NCBI GenBank assembly: GCA_003648675.1
Contig: QMPS01000070.1
Span: 1 to 5,511 of the forward strand
Source: Aquificota bacterium
GTDB taxonomy: Bacteria; Thermosulfidibacterota; Thermosulfidibacteria; Thermosulfidibacterales; B14-G1
Direction: 5' to 3'
Length of the DNA: 5,511 nucleotides
A program made the position numbers and the translations under genes. Numbering within the stretch: the first letter of the stretch is position 1; each line of letters begins with the position of its first letter. This document shows, piece by piece, positions 1 through 5,511 of the stretch. A model generated the notes under the pieces. The model had not been told where the DNA came from. It worked only from the letters and a program-made list of their open reading frames with translations, and did no database searches.

Positions 1-935
1 CCCAAAATGAGAGGGGTCTCCCACCCCACCCCCACGACAAAGCGTTTCCGGGGATAAACCATGGCCATAAAGGTGACCCCCGTTATGGTCATGGCCGAGG
101 TGAGGCCCAGAAGATGAAGAAGACTCAATTTACTCCAGAAGGGCCCCTTGAAGGCCAGATCATAAAAGGCCAGGATGGCCACGTTAAAAGCGTTGGAGCC
201 GAAGACATTGCCCACAGCCAGATCGGCAGCCCCCAGCTTCACAGCGGTGAAGGAGACCACCAACTCGGGCAGGGATGTGACCACCGCCAGGAAGAGGGCC
301 CCGACGAAACAGGTATCCCAGCCCGTGACCTTAGATATCCCCTCTCCCAGATAGGCCAACCACACGGAGAGACCAATCATGACTAGAGAAAGGAGGGCAA
401 AAGTCCAGTAGGCCTGGGAAGCAGAGAGATGGAGGTAGGTATCCTCCGACCGAAACTCCCCCCTCTCATGGACCATGATCAACCTAAAACCCACCAAATA
501 GATCAGTAAAATAACCCACGAAGGAAGCTGCATCCCCAACAGACCAGGCACGGTCACCCATTGGGAGAGGACCAGGGCAAAGGCGGCCATGCCCATCATG
601 ATGACGCTTAAAGCAGCGGAGAGCATCTGTCCTTTGGTGACGGAGGAAAGGAGGGGCCGTTTCCTGTAAATCAAATCGATCAAAGCCAAGATCACCAAGT
701 TGAAAAGACAGGAGCCCACTATTCCCCCGACAGCCAGATTGGGTGCTTTTATGAGAATCACAGCTGAAAGGCCTGTGGCCATCTCCGGCAGGGAGGTGGC
801 AGCGCCGATGAGCACCGCTCCTATCCAAACCCGCCCCAAGCCGCTCTTTTCGGCTATTACATCGCCATAGAAGGAGAGGCGGCTCCCCACCAGGATCACC
901 AGCAGGGCACAGATCACAAACTGAATCCACACCAT
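1..935 (-). CDS. Sodium/calcium exchanger (CaCA) family membrane protein, 3' end outside window
   Basis: Inner-membrane cation antiporter of the CaCA superfamily, expected to exchange Ca2+ or a similar cation for Na+ or H+. Reading from ATG at 935-933, 311 codons are open with no stop before the window edge. Both family alpha repeats are visible. Alpha-1 has TSLPE at residues 47-51 and GSCLFN at 74-79. Alpha-2 has TSLPE at 220-224 and GNVFGSNAFN at 242-251. Hydrophobic segments fill residues 5-20, 36-62, 66-90, 104-125, 138-155, 176-196, 207-232, 238-260 and 271-294. A loop with charged residues (about 155-172) separates the two halves, as in the family. Two acidic residues central to ion binding in relatives (E51, E224) are present. 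The second repeat has Asn (N251) where the archaeal NCX_Mj structure has Asp. Members are usually about 310-360 residues, so only a short C-terminus should be missing. No Shine-Dalgarno is seen; a promoter-like sequence ends 8 nt before the ATG. The gene is divergent from the radical SAM gene. The family call is firm; the transported ion is not known. Confidence 0.9.
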   Translation of the reverse strand, partial: MVWIQFVICALLVILVGSRLSFYGDVIAEKSGLGRVWIGAVLIGAATSLPEMATGLSAVILIKAPNLAVGGIVGSCLFNLVILALIDLIYRKRPLLSSVTKGQMLSAALSVIMMGMAAFALVLSQWVTVPGLLGMQLPSWVILLIYLVGFRLIMVHERGEFRSEDTYLHLSASQAYWTFALLSLVMIGLSVWLAYLGEGISKVTGWDTCFVGALFLAVVTSLPELVVSFTAVKLGAADLAVGNVFGSNAFNVAILAFYDLAFKGPFWSKLSLLHLLGLTSAMTITGVTFMAMVYPRKRFVVGVGWETPLIL

Positions 936-943
936 GGCCCTAA

Positions 944-972
944 AGTAAACACTCCCCAAGAGTTCTTGTCTA
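944..972 (-). promoter_or_regulatory. Candidate promoter of the CaCA antiporter gene
   Basis: On the minus strand, TAGACA (972-967) resembles the -35 consensus at 5 of 6 positions. After a 17-nt spacer, TTTACT (949-944) matches -10 at 4 of 6. The -10 ends 8 nt before the ATG, which would put the transcription start about 2 nt before the start codon and make the mRNA effectively leaderless. This is a reading by eye; the -10 is imperfect. Confidence 0.4.
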
Positions 973-1020
973 GGTAGAAAAACCCTTTACTCCTTCAGAC
1001 AAATGGGGGGTTAAAAACCA

Positions 1021-1049
1021 TTGATTTCTACCATTCCATGCCTTAGAGA
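1021..1049 (+). promoter_or_regulatory. Weak candidate promoter of the radical SAM gene
   Basis: TTGATT (1021-1026), a 17-nt spacer and TAGAGA (1044-1049) give a -35/-10-like pair ending 9 nt before the ATG at 1059. The -10 is poor, lacking the usual final T. An alternative pair, TTTACT (986-991) and TTAAAA (1011-1016), has a long 19-nt spacer. It would leave a 5' leader of roughly 35 nt. Neither is convincing alone. Confidence 0.22.
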
Positions 1050-1058
1050 GAAGAGACC

Positions 1059-1988
1059 ATGAGGAGATACTACCTGCCCCAGGAGACGGGGACCCTAAAG
1101 GCCCTGTACAAAAGGCTCATAAGAAAAGAGCGCCCCTTACCGCCCTTTCCCAGGGTGATCCAGATCCAGACCAAAAGCGGATGCCCCGCCCGGTGCGTCT
1201 TTTGCCCTAACTCCATTGTGGGGCCCAAACTCACCCATGGAGAGATGGAATGGGATCTCTTCACAAAAATAGCCGACGAGATCACCCGCCATTCCGTGGC
1301 TCGCATCAGCCCTTACCTCATGAACGAACCCCTGCTGGATCGGAGGCTGGGGGACAAAATCCGCTATCTAGCCGACAGAAAGCAGCCCGACACGGTGATC
1401 AAGATCAACTCCAACGGTGCCCTCCTGGACGACGAAACGGGAGAGCAGCTCATAGAATCGGGACTGGACAGGATAAACTTCAGCGTCCACGGCATCAGAA
1501 AAGAGACCTACGAGTCCCAGATGGTGGGTCTCAAGCTGGAAAAGGTCCTGGAAAACATAGACCGTTTCCTGGAACTGAAAAAGAGGAAGGGAGCCAGCAA
1601 GCCCAGGGTCCGAGTCACCATGGTGAGAACCAAAGCCATAGAGGAGGAACTCCCCGAAATCATGGCTTACTGGAAGGCCAGAAAAGTAAAGGTAAACGTG
1701 AGGCCCCTAGAAAACAGGGCCATGAAGGAGATAGCCGCCACGGGCCTCAATCCGAAGAAGTGGAAACCCTTCTCCTTCTGTAATCGTCTCTTTGAGCAGG
1801 CCTACATCCTCTACAACGGCGATGTGGTCCTGTGCTGTGTGGACTGGGAACGGACCACCATCCTGGGAAACCTGAGAGAACAGAGCCTGGAGGAGATCTG
1901 GAACAGCCCTAGGTTCACAGAAATCAGAAAGAGATACCTAGCGGGAGACCTGAAAGGCCTCCTGTGCCAGAAGTGTCTCACCATCTGA
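1059..1988 (+). CDS. Radical SAM protein with reduced SPASM/twitch-like C-terminal domain
   Basis: A cytoplasmic iron-sulfur enzyme expected to cleave S-adenosylmethionine and start radical chemistry on an unidentified substrate, possibly a peptide or protein. The 4Fe-4S site is plain: C42, C46 and C49 in GCPARCVFCPN (CX3CX2C). A partial TIM barrel follows, with MNEPLL at 88-93 near the usual GGE(P) SAM-binding position, KINSNG at 115-120 and INFSVHG at 139-145. The C-terminal domain has C241-X12-G254-X4-C259, fitting the SPASM opening signature. It continues with CVDW, GNL (270-272), SLEEIW (276-281), and finally C303-X2-C306 three residues before the stop. A full SPASM domain has more cysteines (CX2CX5CX3C and a last Cys). 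This one seems equipped for a single auxiliary cluster, as in twitch domains. Length is 309 residues. The first ATG (1059) is used; upstream AGAGAAGAG is a poor Shine-Dalgarno. A DedA gene follows after 3 nt. No precursor peptide gene is visible beside it. Confidence 0.88.
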   Translation: MRRYYLPQETGTLKALYKRLIRKERPLPPFPRVIQIQTKSGCPARCVFCPNSIVGPKLTHGEMEWDLFTKIADEITRHSVARISPYLMNEPLLDRRLGDKIRYLADRKQPDTVIKINSNGALLDDETGEQLIESGLDRINFSVHGIRKETYESQMVGLKLEKVLENIDRFLELKKRKGASKPRVRVTMVRTKAIEEELPEIMAYWKARKVKVNVRPLENRAMKEIAATGLNPKKWKPFSFCNRLFEQAYILYNGDVVLCCVDWERTTILGNLREQSLEEIWNSPRFTEIRKRYLAGDLKGLLCQKCLTI

Positions 1989-1991
1989 GCC

Positions 1992-2600
1992 ATGCTGCAC
2001 CAAGTGGTCATGTGGATAGTGAAGACTATGGGCAGCCTGGGCTATCCCGGCATCCTGGTCCTCATGTTCCTGGAGTCTTCCTTCTTCCCCTTCCCCAGCG
2101 AGGTGGTCATCCCACCGGCCGGCTACCTAGCCTCCAAAGGGGAAATGAACATCCTTCTGGTCATCCTCTGCGGCACCCTGGGCTCTCTTCTGGGCGCCCT
2201 CTTCAACTACTGGATCTCCCTGGCCCTGGGACGCCCTTTCTTCCAGCGCTACGGCAAATACTTCCTGGTGAGTGACAAGACCCTGAGCAGGGTGGACCTG
2301 TTCTTCGACCGCCACGGACACATCAGCACCTTAATAGGCCGACTTCTGCCGGGCATCCGCCAGTACATCTCTCTCCCTGCCGGCATGGCCCGCATGAACA
2401 TACCCCTTTTTATCCTCTTCACCTCTCTGGGAGCAGGCCTCTGGGTCATGGTACTGGCCCTGGTGGGTTATCTGGTGGGCCACAACCAGGAACTCCTCAA
2501 GCTCTACCTCAACAAGACGGTCTGGGCCATGGTGATCCTCTCCATCTTGCTGGCCCTGGTCTACCTGGTATGGCATCGGAAACGGAGCAAAAAGGCCTAG
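1992..2600 (+). CDS. DedA family (SNARE-associated/VTT domain) membrane protein
   Basis: A polytopic inner-membrane protein of 202 residues, the usual size for DedA proteins. Established work links some family members to membrane homeostasis, lipid-carrier recycling (UptA on undecaprenyl phosphate) and phospholipid translocation; which applies here is unknown. Visible hallmarks are E28 and the re-entrant stretch FPFPSE (32-37) followed by PPAG (41-44), then GRLLPGIRQ (116-124) and LPAG (128-131). These hold the conserved acidic residues (E28, E37) and arginines (R117, R123). Membrane segments lie near residues 17-34, 53-78, 136-163 and 177-195, with a basic tail (HRKRSKK) probably in the cytoplasm. 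The ATG lies 3 nt after the radical SAM stop and has no Shine-Dalgarno, so translational coupling is likely. In-frame ATGs at codons 7 and 13 are alternative starts, also without good ribosome sites. Family call firm, substrate unknown. Confidence 0.9.
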   Translation: MLHQVVMWIVKTMGSLGYPGILVLMFLESSFFPFPSEVVIPPAGYLASKGEMNILLVILCGTLGSLLGALFNYWISLALGRPFFQRYGKYFLVSDKTLSRVDLFFDRHGHISTLIGRLLPGIRQYISLPAGMARMNIPLFILFTSLGAGLWVMVLALVGYLVGHNQELLKLYLNKTVWAMVILSILLALVYLVWHRKRSKKA

Positions 2601-2639
2601 GGATGAAACACCCAGCCCCTTTCTCCCGAACCATCATTC

Positions 2640-2667
2640 TTGACTTGAACCGACGTTCAACTATAAA
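2640..2667 (+). promoter_or_regulatory. Strong sigma-70-type promoter of the tetR-tolC-hlyD operon
   Basis: TTGACT at 2640-2645 (5 of 6 match to -35) and TATAAA at 2662-2667 (5 of 6 match to -10) are separated by 16 nt. This is the best promoter in the window, in the gap after the dedA-like gene and just before the TetR gene. Only 8 nt separate the -10 from the ATG at 2676, so the transcript should begin at about 2674 with essentially no leader. The spacer holds an inverted repeat, listed separately. Confidence 0.72.
2645..2660. promoter_or_regulatory. Inverted-repeat operator candidate inside the promoter spacer
   Basis: TTGAAC-CGAC-GTTCAA is a perfect 6-bp inverted repeat with a 4-nt centre, lying between the -35 and -10 hexamers and overlapping the last base of the -35. 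A TetR dimer bound here would block RNA polymerase. Many TetR-family repressors bind palindromes of similar size at their own promoters, and the TetR gene starts 15 nt downstream. Binding itself is inferred. The flanking bases do not clearly extend the symmetry, so the true site may be larger and less symmetric. Confidence 0.6.
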
Positions 2668-2675
2668 AACGGCCC

Positions 2676-3281
2676 ATGGAAGGCGGATGGAGAACGAAGG
2701 GCAAGATCCTCAGACGGCAGGAGATCATGGAAGCCGCTTTGGAACTTTTCTCCCAAAAGGGCTTCCACGGAACAACCATAGCCGAGGTGGCAAAAAGGGC
2801 CGGAGTTGGAGTAGGCACCATCTACCAGCACTTCAAAAGCAAAGAGGAACTCTATCTATCACCTTTAGAAGAGAGACGCCAGGAACTCCTGGAAACCCTC
2901 CAAGCCCTGGCACAAGAGGAAGCTCCCACCCGGGAGACCCTCAGCAAAATGCTGCGGGCCCAAACTGCCTTTGTCGAGAAACACCGCTCCTTCTTCAAGC
3001 TCTATCTTTCGGAGCAACTGGCCACCCTGGAAGCGGTGAGGGAGCGCTTAGGCGTCAAGGCTGACCACCTTTATGGCCAGTTCTTCTGCCTTTACCAAGC
3101 AGTTGTGGAAAGGGGCATAGAGAGAGGAGAGCTGAAACCCCTTCCTCCCTCACACCTCACCAGGGCCTTCATGGGTATTCTCAACAGTTTCTTCTTTGAG
3201 TGGCTTAAGGGCCGAATCAAAGACCTGGGAGAAGTCCAGGACATAGCTCTGGCCATCTTCATGGAAGGGGCATCCCTATGA
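2676..3281 (+). CDS. TetR/AcrR family transcriptional repressor of the efflux operon
   Basis: A 201-residue DNA-binding regulator, a typical TetR-family length. The N-terminal helix-turn-helix domain covers about residues 11-60. It has the helix ending ALELFSQKGF (21-30), then TTIAEVAKRAGVGVGTIYQHF (33-53) and SKEEL (55-59), all close to the family signature. Residues 65-201 form the helical ligand-binding and dimerisation domain, which varies in the family and does not reveal the inducer. The ATG at 2676 was chosen because the only later in-frame start (codon 18) would cut off helix 1, and no in-frame GTG or TTG lies between them. It has no Shine-Dalgarno and is 8 nt from a strong -10, so it is probably translated from a leaderless mRNA. 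Its stop overlaps the tolC start (ATGA). Placement ahead of channel and adaptor genes, with a palindrome in its promoter, argues for autoregulated repression relieved by a pump substrate. Confidence 0.92.
   Translation: MEGGWRTKGKILRRQEIMEAALELFSQKGFHGTTIAEVAKRAGVGVGTIYQHFKSKEELYLSPLEERRQELLETLQALAQEEAPTRETLSKMLRAQTAFVEKHRSFFKLYLSEQLATLEAVRERLGVKADHLYGQFFCLYQAVVERGIERGELKPLPPSHLTRAFMGILNSFFFEWLKGRIKDLGEVQDIALAIFMEGASL
3263..3270 (+). promoter_or_regulatory. Shine-Dalgarno of the tolC-family gene
   Basis: GGAAGGGG lies inside the end of the TetR gene, 7 nt before the ATG at 3278. It supports this start and shows that the ATGA-overlapping gene has its own ribosome site as well as likely coupling to the TetR gene. 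Confidence 0.6.
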
Positions 3282-4624
3282 AACGTCTGGCCCTGATAAT
3301 CCTTCTCCTTCTGATACCTCTGGCCTCTGGGGTCCAGGGAAGAGTCCTCACCATGGACGAGGCCGTCCAGATAGCCTTGAAACAGAACCCCACCCTGGAG
3401 GCCGCCAAACTCACCTTCTCCATGGCCAAAGAGGCCGAGCGGGAGGCCTGGACCCGCTACTTTCCCACGGTGAAGCTCAACTATAGCTATACCCGATGGA
3501 ACGAAGAACAGAAGGTGAAGACCCAGCCTCTCACCATTCCTCCCTTACTCCCTGGCATGGAGCCCCTCACCTTCAAACCCGGCCATATCATCACCTCCAG
3601 ACAAAACGTCTACCAATACACTTTCTCCTTCCAACAACCCATCTTCACAGGTTGGGCTATCACCGCCGCCCACAAGATGGCTATTCTCTCCGCTCGTCAA
3701 GCAGAACTAGAAACGGAAGAAACCCGCCTCGAGGTAGCCTACAACGTGAAGAAAGCCTACTTCGGCATCCTTACAGCCCAAAGAATGAAAAAGGTAGCAG
3801 AGCTGGCTGTAAAACAGCTCTCTCAGCACCTCTTCGTGGCCAAAAACTTTTTCGAGAAAGGAGTGATCCCCAGGAACGACCTCCTCAAGTCCCAGGTGGC
3901 CCTGGCCCAAGCCCGGCAGGACCTGGTGAGGGCCAAAAACGGCGTGGCCGTGGCCAAGGCCACCCTCAACGCCATCCTCCACAGGGATGTCACAGCCCCC
4001 CTGGAGGTGAAAGACATAGCTCTCATGCCCAAACCTGCCCTATCCCTTAAAGAAGCTATCCAGAGGGCCCTGGACCAAAGGCCCGTGGTGGAAGTAGCCA
4101 GGAAAGAGGTGGAGAAGAGTAAAGAGAGCATTCGCCTGGCCCGAAGCGATTACTTCCCTCACATCTTCCTAGAAGGGGTCTACAGAAAGCACGGAAACAC
4201 CCCCGACTGCACAGGGGATGACCTCACCGATGCAGAAGACTGGAGGCTCACGGCTGGATTGGAGTGGACCCTCTTCGAAATGGGTCGCACCCGCCACCAG
4301 GTTGAGAAGGCCAAACTGGGAGAGCTCAAAGCCCTGGCCTACCTCAAAGAGATCCAGGACAAAGTGGCCCTGGAGGTCCAAAACGCCTATCTGGAGATGG
4401 AGGCCGCCCGCCAAAACATAGAAACGGCCAGATCCGCTGTGGAGCAAGCCAAAGAGAATTTTAGGGTCACTGAGGAACGCTATAAAGAGCAGATTGACAC
4501 CTCCACAGAGGTACTGGATGCCCAGACCCTCCTCACCCAGGCCCAGACCTACTATTACAGAGCCATTTACCAGTACAATCTGGCTGTGGCCCGACTTTTG
4601 AGACTCATGGGAGAGGAGCCCTGA
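3278..4624 (+). CDS. TolC family outer-membrane efflux channel
   Basis: A 448-residue outer-membrane protein expected to trimerise into a beta-barrel with a long periplasmic helical tunnel, giving the export system its exit. Residues 1-21 are a Sec signal peptide (MKR, a run of Leu/Ile, then SGVQG, cleavage likely near 21/22). No lipobox Cys is present, so it is not a lipoprotein. Two structurally repeated OEP domains are visible. The first (about 25-237) begins TMDEAVQIALKQNP, and the second (about 255-445) begins SLKEAIQRALDQRP. Each has an Ala/Glu/Lys-rich coiled-coil hairpin. The helix-tip regions are EKGVIPRNDLL (193-203) and EQIDTSTEVLDAQ (404-416). Likely beta-barrel strands lie near 61-75, 107-128, 288-303 and 323-336. 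The loop between the second pair is acidic and holds the protein's only mature-region Cys (C311). The start overlaps the TetR stop (ATGA), and its own stop overlaps the adaptor start (TGATG). The family call is firm; the substrate is not indicated. Confidence 0.93.
   Translation: MKRLALIILLLLIPLASGVQGRVLTMDEAVQIALKQNPTLEAAKLTFSMAKEAEREAWTRYFPTVKLNYSYTRWNEEQKVKTQPLTIPPLLPGMEPLTFKPGHIITSRQNVYQYTFSFQQPIFTGWAITAAHKMAILSARQAELETEETRLEVAYNVKKAYFGILTAQRMKKVAELAVKQLSQHLFVAKNFFEKGVIPRNDLLKSQVALAQARQDLVRAKNGVAVAKATLNAILHRDVTAPLEVKDIALMPKPALSLKEAIQRALDQRPVVEVARKEVEKSKESIRLARSDYFPHIFLEGVYRKHGNTPDCTGDDLTDAEDWRLTAGLEWTLFEMGRTRHQVEKAKLGELKALAYLKEIQDKVALEVQNAYLEMEAARQNIETARSAVEQAKENFRVTEERYKEQIDTSTEVLDAQTLLTQAQTYYYRAIYQYNLAVARLLRLMGEEP
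4611..4618 (+). promoter_or_regulatory. Shine-Dalgarno of the HlyD/EmrA-type gene
   Basis: GAGAGGAG, with core AGGAG at 4614-4618, lies 5 nt before the ATG at 4624. It is the clearest ribosome site in the window and fixes the adaptor start at the TGATG overlap. Confidence 0.7.
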
Positions 4625-5511
4625 TGGAAGAGAGAGGGGAACAGAAACAAGAAGAACAGCCCAAAAGGAACACCTGGCGCAAAGTGATCCTGGCCCTGGG
4701 AGTGGTAGGGCTCATAGCCGCCCTCATCAAAGGGGGCTTTTGGTTCCACTACAGATTCACCCACGCCACAACCGACGATGCCTTTGTGGAGGCAGACCTG
4801 GTGAATGTCTCTCCCCTGGTGCCGGGACACATTGCTCAGATCCTAGTGGATGAGGCCCAACAGGTGAAAAAGGGTCAGCTTCTCTTCACCATCGACGACA
4901 GAGACTACCGGGCCAAGCTCAGGGTAGCCCAGGCCGCCTTAAAGGAAGCACAAAGCCTGGCCCAGGCCAGGGAAGCGACATGGAGAAAAGCACAAAAAGC
5001 CTTAATCCTCACCCGAAAGGAAGTGATCCAGGCCATCGCCCTAGCCAAGGCTCAAATGGACGCAGCCCGAGCCAAACTCCAACAGGTAGAAAGAGACTAC
5101 CAGCGCTACAAAGCCCTTTACAAAAGGAGGGTGGTGGGCAAGCAGAAATTTGAGACCATAGAAACGGCTCTCAAGGAGGCCCGTGAAGCTTTCAAAGCTC
5201 ATAGGGCTGCTTACCGCCAAGCCCTAGCCCAAAAAGACAAAATCGCCCTGGCCCAAGCCCGGGTCAAGGAGGCTCTCAAAGCTTTGGAAGCCGCCGGAGC
5301 CACTGTGGAGAAAGCCCAAAAAACCGTAGAAGCCGCCCGGATCACCCTGGAACACACCAAGGTAAAGAGCCCCATCAATGGCGTGGTAGCCAAAAAGTTC
5401 CTTCACCCGGGAGACTTTGTGGCACCAGGTTACCCTGTCCTGAGTGTCTACAATAAAGAGGAAATCTACGTCACCGCCAACCTGGAAGAGACCAAGGCCC
5501 GTAAAGTGAAA
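4624..5511 (+). CDS. HlyD/EmrA-type periplasmic adaptor (membrane fusion protein), 3' end outside window
   Basis: A membrane-anchored periplasmic adaptor that would link an inner-membrane pump to the TolC-type channel encoded just upstream. The 296 visible codons are open to the window edge. In order: a charged cytoplasmic N-terminus (1-20), one transmembrane anchor (about 21-40), then TTDDAFVEADLVNVSP (49-64), very like the opening of EmrA proteins. A lipoyl/barrel-sandwich half follows (about 58-92, with VPGHI and VKKGQLLFTIDD), then a long Ala/Lys/Glu-rich coiled-coil hairpin (about 93-245). The second barrel half is about 245-278 (VKSPINGVVAKK, GDFVAPGYPVLSV), then the start of the beta-barrel domain (IYVTANLEETKA). 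The hairpin turn near 161-176 has R161 and L165 of the conserved tip motif but G172 where Ser is usual. The family length of roughly 330-400 residues means perhaps 40-100 are missing. The start overlaps the tolC-family stop by one base. EmrA-type adaptors pair with MFS pumps; an ABC partner is also possible. Confidence 0.92.
   Translation, partial: MEERGEQKQEEQPKRNTWRKVILALGVVGLIAALIKGGFWFHYRFTHATTDDAFVEADLVNVSPLVPGHIAQILVDEAQQVKKGQLLFTIDDRDYRAKLRVAQAALKEAQSLAQAREATWRKAQKALILTRKEVIQAIALAKAQMDAARAKLQQVERDYQRYKALYKRRVVGKQKFETIETALKEAREAFKAHRAAYRQALAQKDKIALAQARVKEALKALEAAGATVEKAQKTVEAARITLEHTKVKSPINGVVAKKFLHPGDFVAPGYPVLSVYNKEEIYVTANLEETKARKVK

Larger units (their letters stand above)
936..1058. 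other. Divergent intergenic region between the CaCA and radical SAM genes
   Basis: This 123-nt non-coding stretch lies between two divergent starts and must hold both promoters. Besides the two hexamer pairs listed separately, it has a G6 run at 1005-1010, a small inverted repeat GGTTaaaAACC at 1009-1019, and a direct repeat ACCATT at 1017-1022 and 1030-1035. These are short enough to be chance. No small ORF worth calling and no terminator hairpin was found. Confidence 0.6.

Noticed and set aside
114..386. Plus-strand ORF of 90 codons opposite the CaCA gene
   Set aside because: It is the antisense shadow of the antiporter coding frame. The low-complexity polar product has no family features.
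484..930. Minus-strand ORF starting at GTG, 148 codons, inside the CaCA gene
   Set aside because: It is in a shifted frame of the antiporter gene. Its translation is Arg/Gly/His-rich with no domain, while the overlapping frame has both CaCA alpha repeats.
1009..1019. Small inverted repeat GGTTaaaAACC as an operator
   Set aside because: Four-bp arms around an A/T centre next to a G run are expected by chance, and no regulator gene nearby is tied to it.
936..1058. Precursor peptide gene for the radical SAM enzyme
   Set aside because: Checked for a short ORF upstream of the enzyme. The ATG at 1038 is followed by one codon and a stop, and nothing else has a plausible start and length.
1250..1783. 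Plus-strand ORF of 177 codons inside the radical SAM gene
   Set aside because: It is a shadow frame with low-complexity polar composition. The radical SAM frame carries the cysteine motifs.
2601..2640. Terminator after the DedA gene
   Set aside because: No stem followed by a T run could be drawn. Read-through from the radical SAM-dedA unit into tetR therefore cannot be excluded.
2570..3064. Plus-strand ORF covering the dedA-tetR gap and running through tetR in another frame, including an ATG at 2603
   Set aside because: Its product is rich in Pro, Gly, Arg and Ser with no recognisable domain. The TetR helix-turn-helix lies in the overlapping frame, and the promoter at 2640-2667 falls inside it.
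3496..4050. Plus-strand ORF of 184 codons inside the tolC-family gene
   Set aside because: It is a frame-shifted shadow with Arg/Pro/His-rich composition. The TolC frame is continuous and has clear family structure.

Overview
The window reads as a piece of a Gram-negative bacterial chromosome. A TolC-type outer-membrane channel is encoded beside a HlyD/EmrA-type periplasmic adaptor, which requires a double membrane. Coding density is high, junctions are tight or overlapping, arginine is often AGG/AGA, and the soluble proteins are rich in Lys and Glu. This would suit a thermophilic or anaerobic lineage such as a Desulfobacterota relative, but that placement is an inference from composition only.

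Layout: (1) 1-935, minus strand: the 5' 311 codons of a sodium/calcium-exchanger (CaCA) family membrane protein, running off the left edge. (2) 936-1058: a divergent intergenic region with promoter-like sequence in both directions. (3) 1059-2600, plus strand: a radical SAM protein with a C-terminal SPASM/twitch-like cysteine domain, followed 3 nt later by a DedA-family membrane protein, probably one transcript. (4) 2601-2675: a short gap with a strong promoter (TTGACT-N16-TATAAA) whose spacer holds a perfect 6-bp-arm inverted repeat. (5) 2676-5511, plus strand: a TetR-family repressor, a TolC-family channel and an EmrA/HlyD-type adaptor, joined by ATGA and TGATG overlaps. The adaptor runs off the right edge.

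How the genes work together: the last three form a regulated multidrug or toxic-compound export cassette. The repressor probably controls its own promoter through the embedded palindrome. The adaptor and channel should join an inner-membrane pump, which is not in the window and is expected just downstream (an EmrB-like MFS or an ABC transporter). The radical SAM-DedA pair is a separate unit. The SPASM-like domain suggests a peptide, protein or small-molecule modification, but the substrate cannot be read here. The CaCA gene is divergent and probably handles cation homeostasis.

The most interesting signal is regulatory. The CaCA and tetR genes each have a -10-like hexamer ending exactly 8 nt before ATG and no Shine-Dalgarno, and the radical SAM gene shows a weaker version. 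The internal tolC and hlyD genes have clear Shine-Dalgarno sequences. This suggests leaderless transcription of operon-first genes. No tRNA, rRNA, CRISPR array, insertion sequence or convincing terminator was seen.
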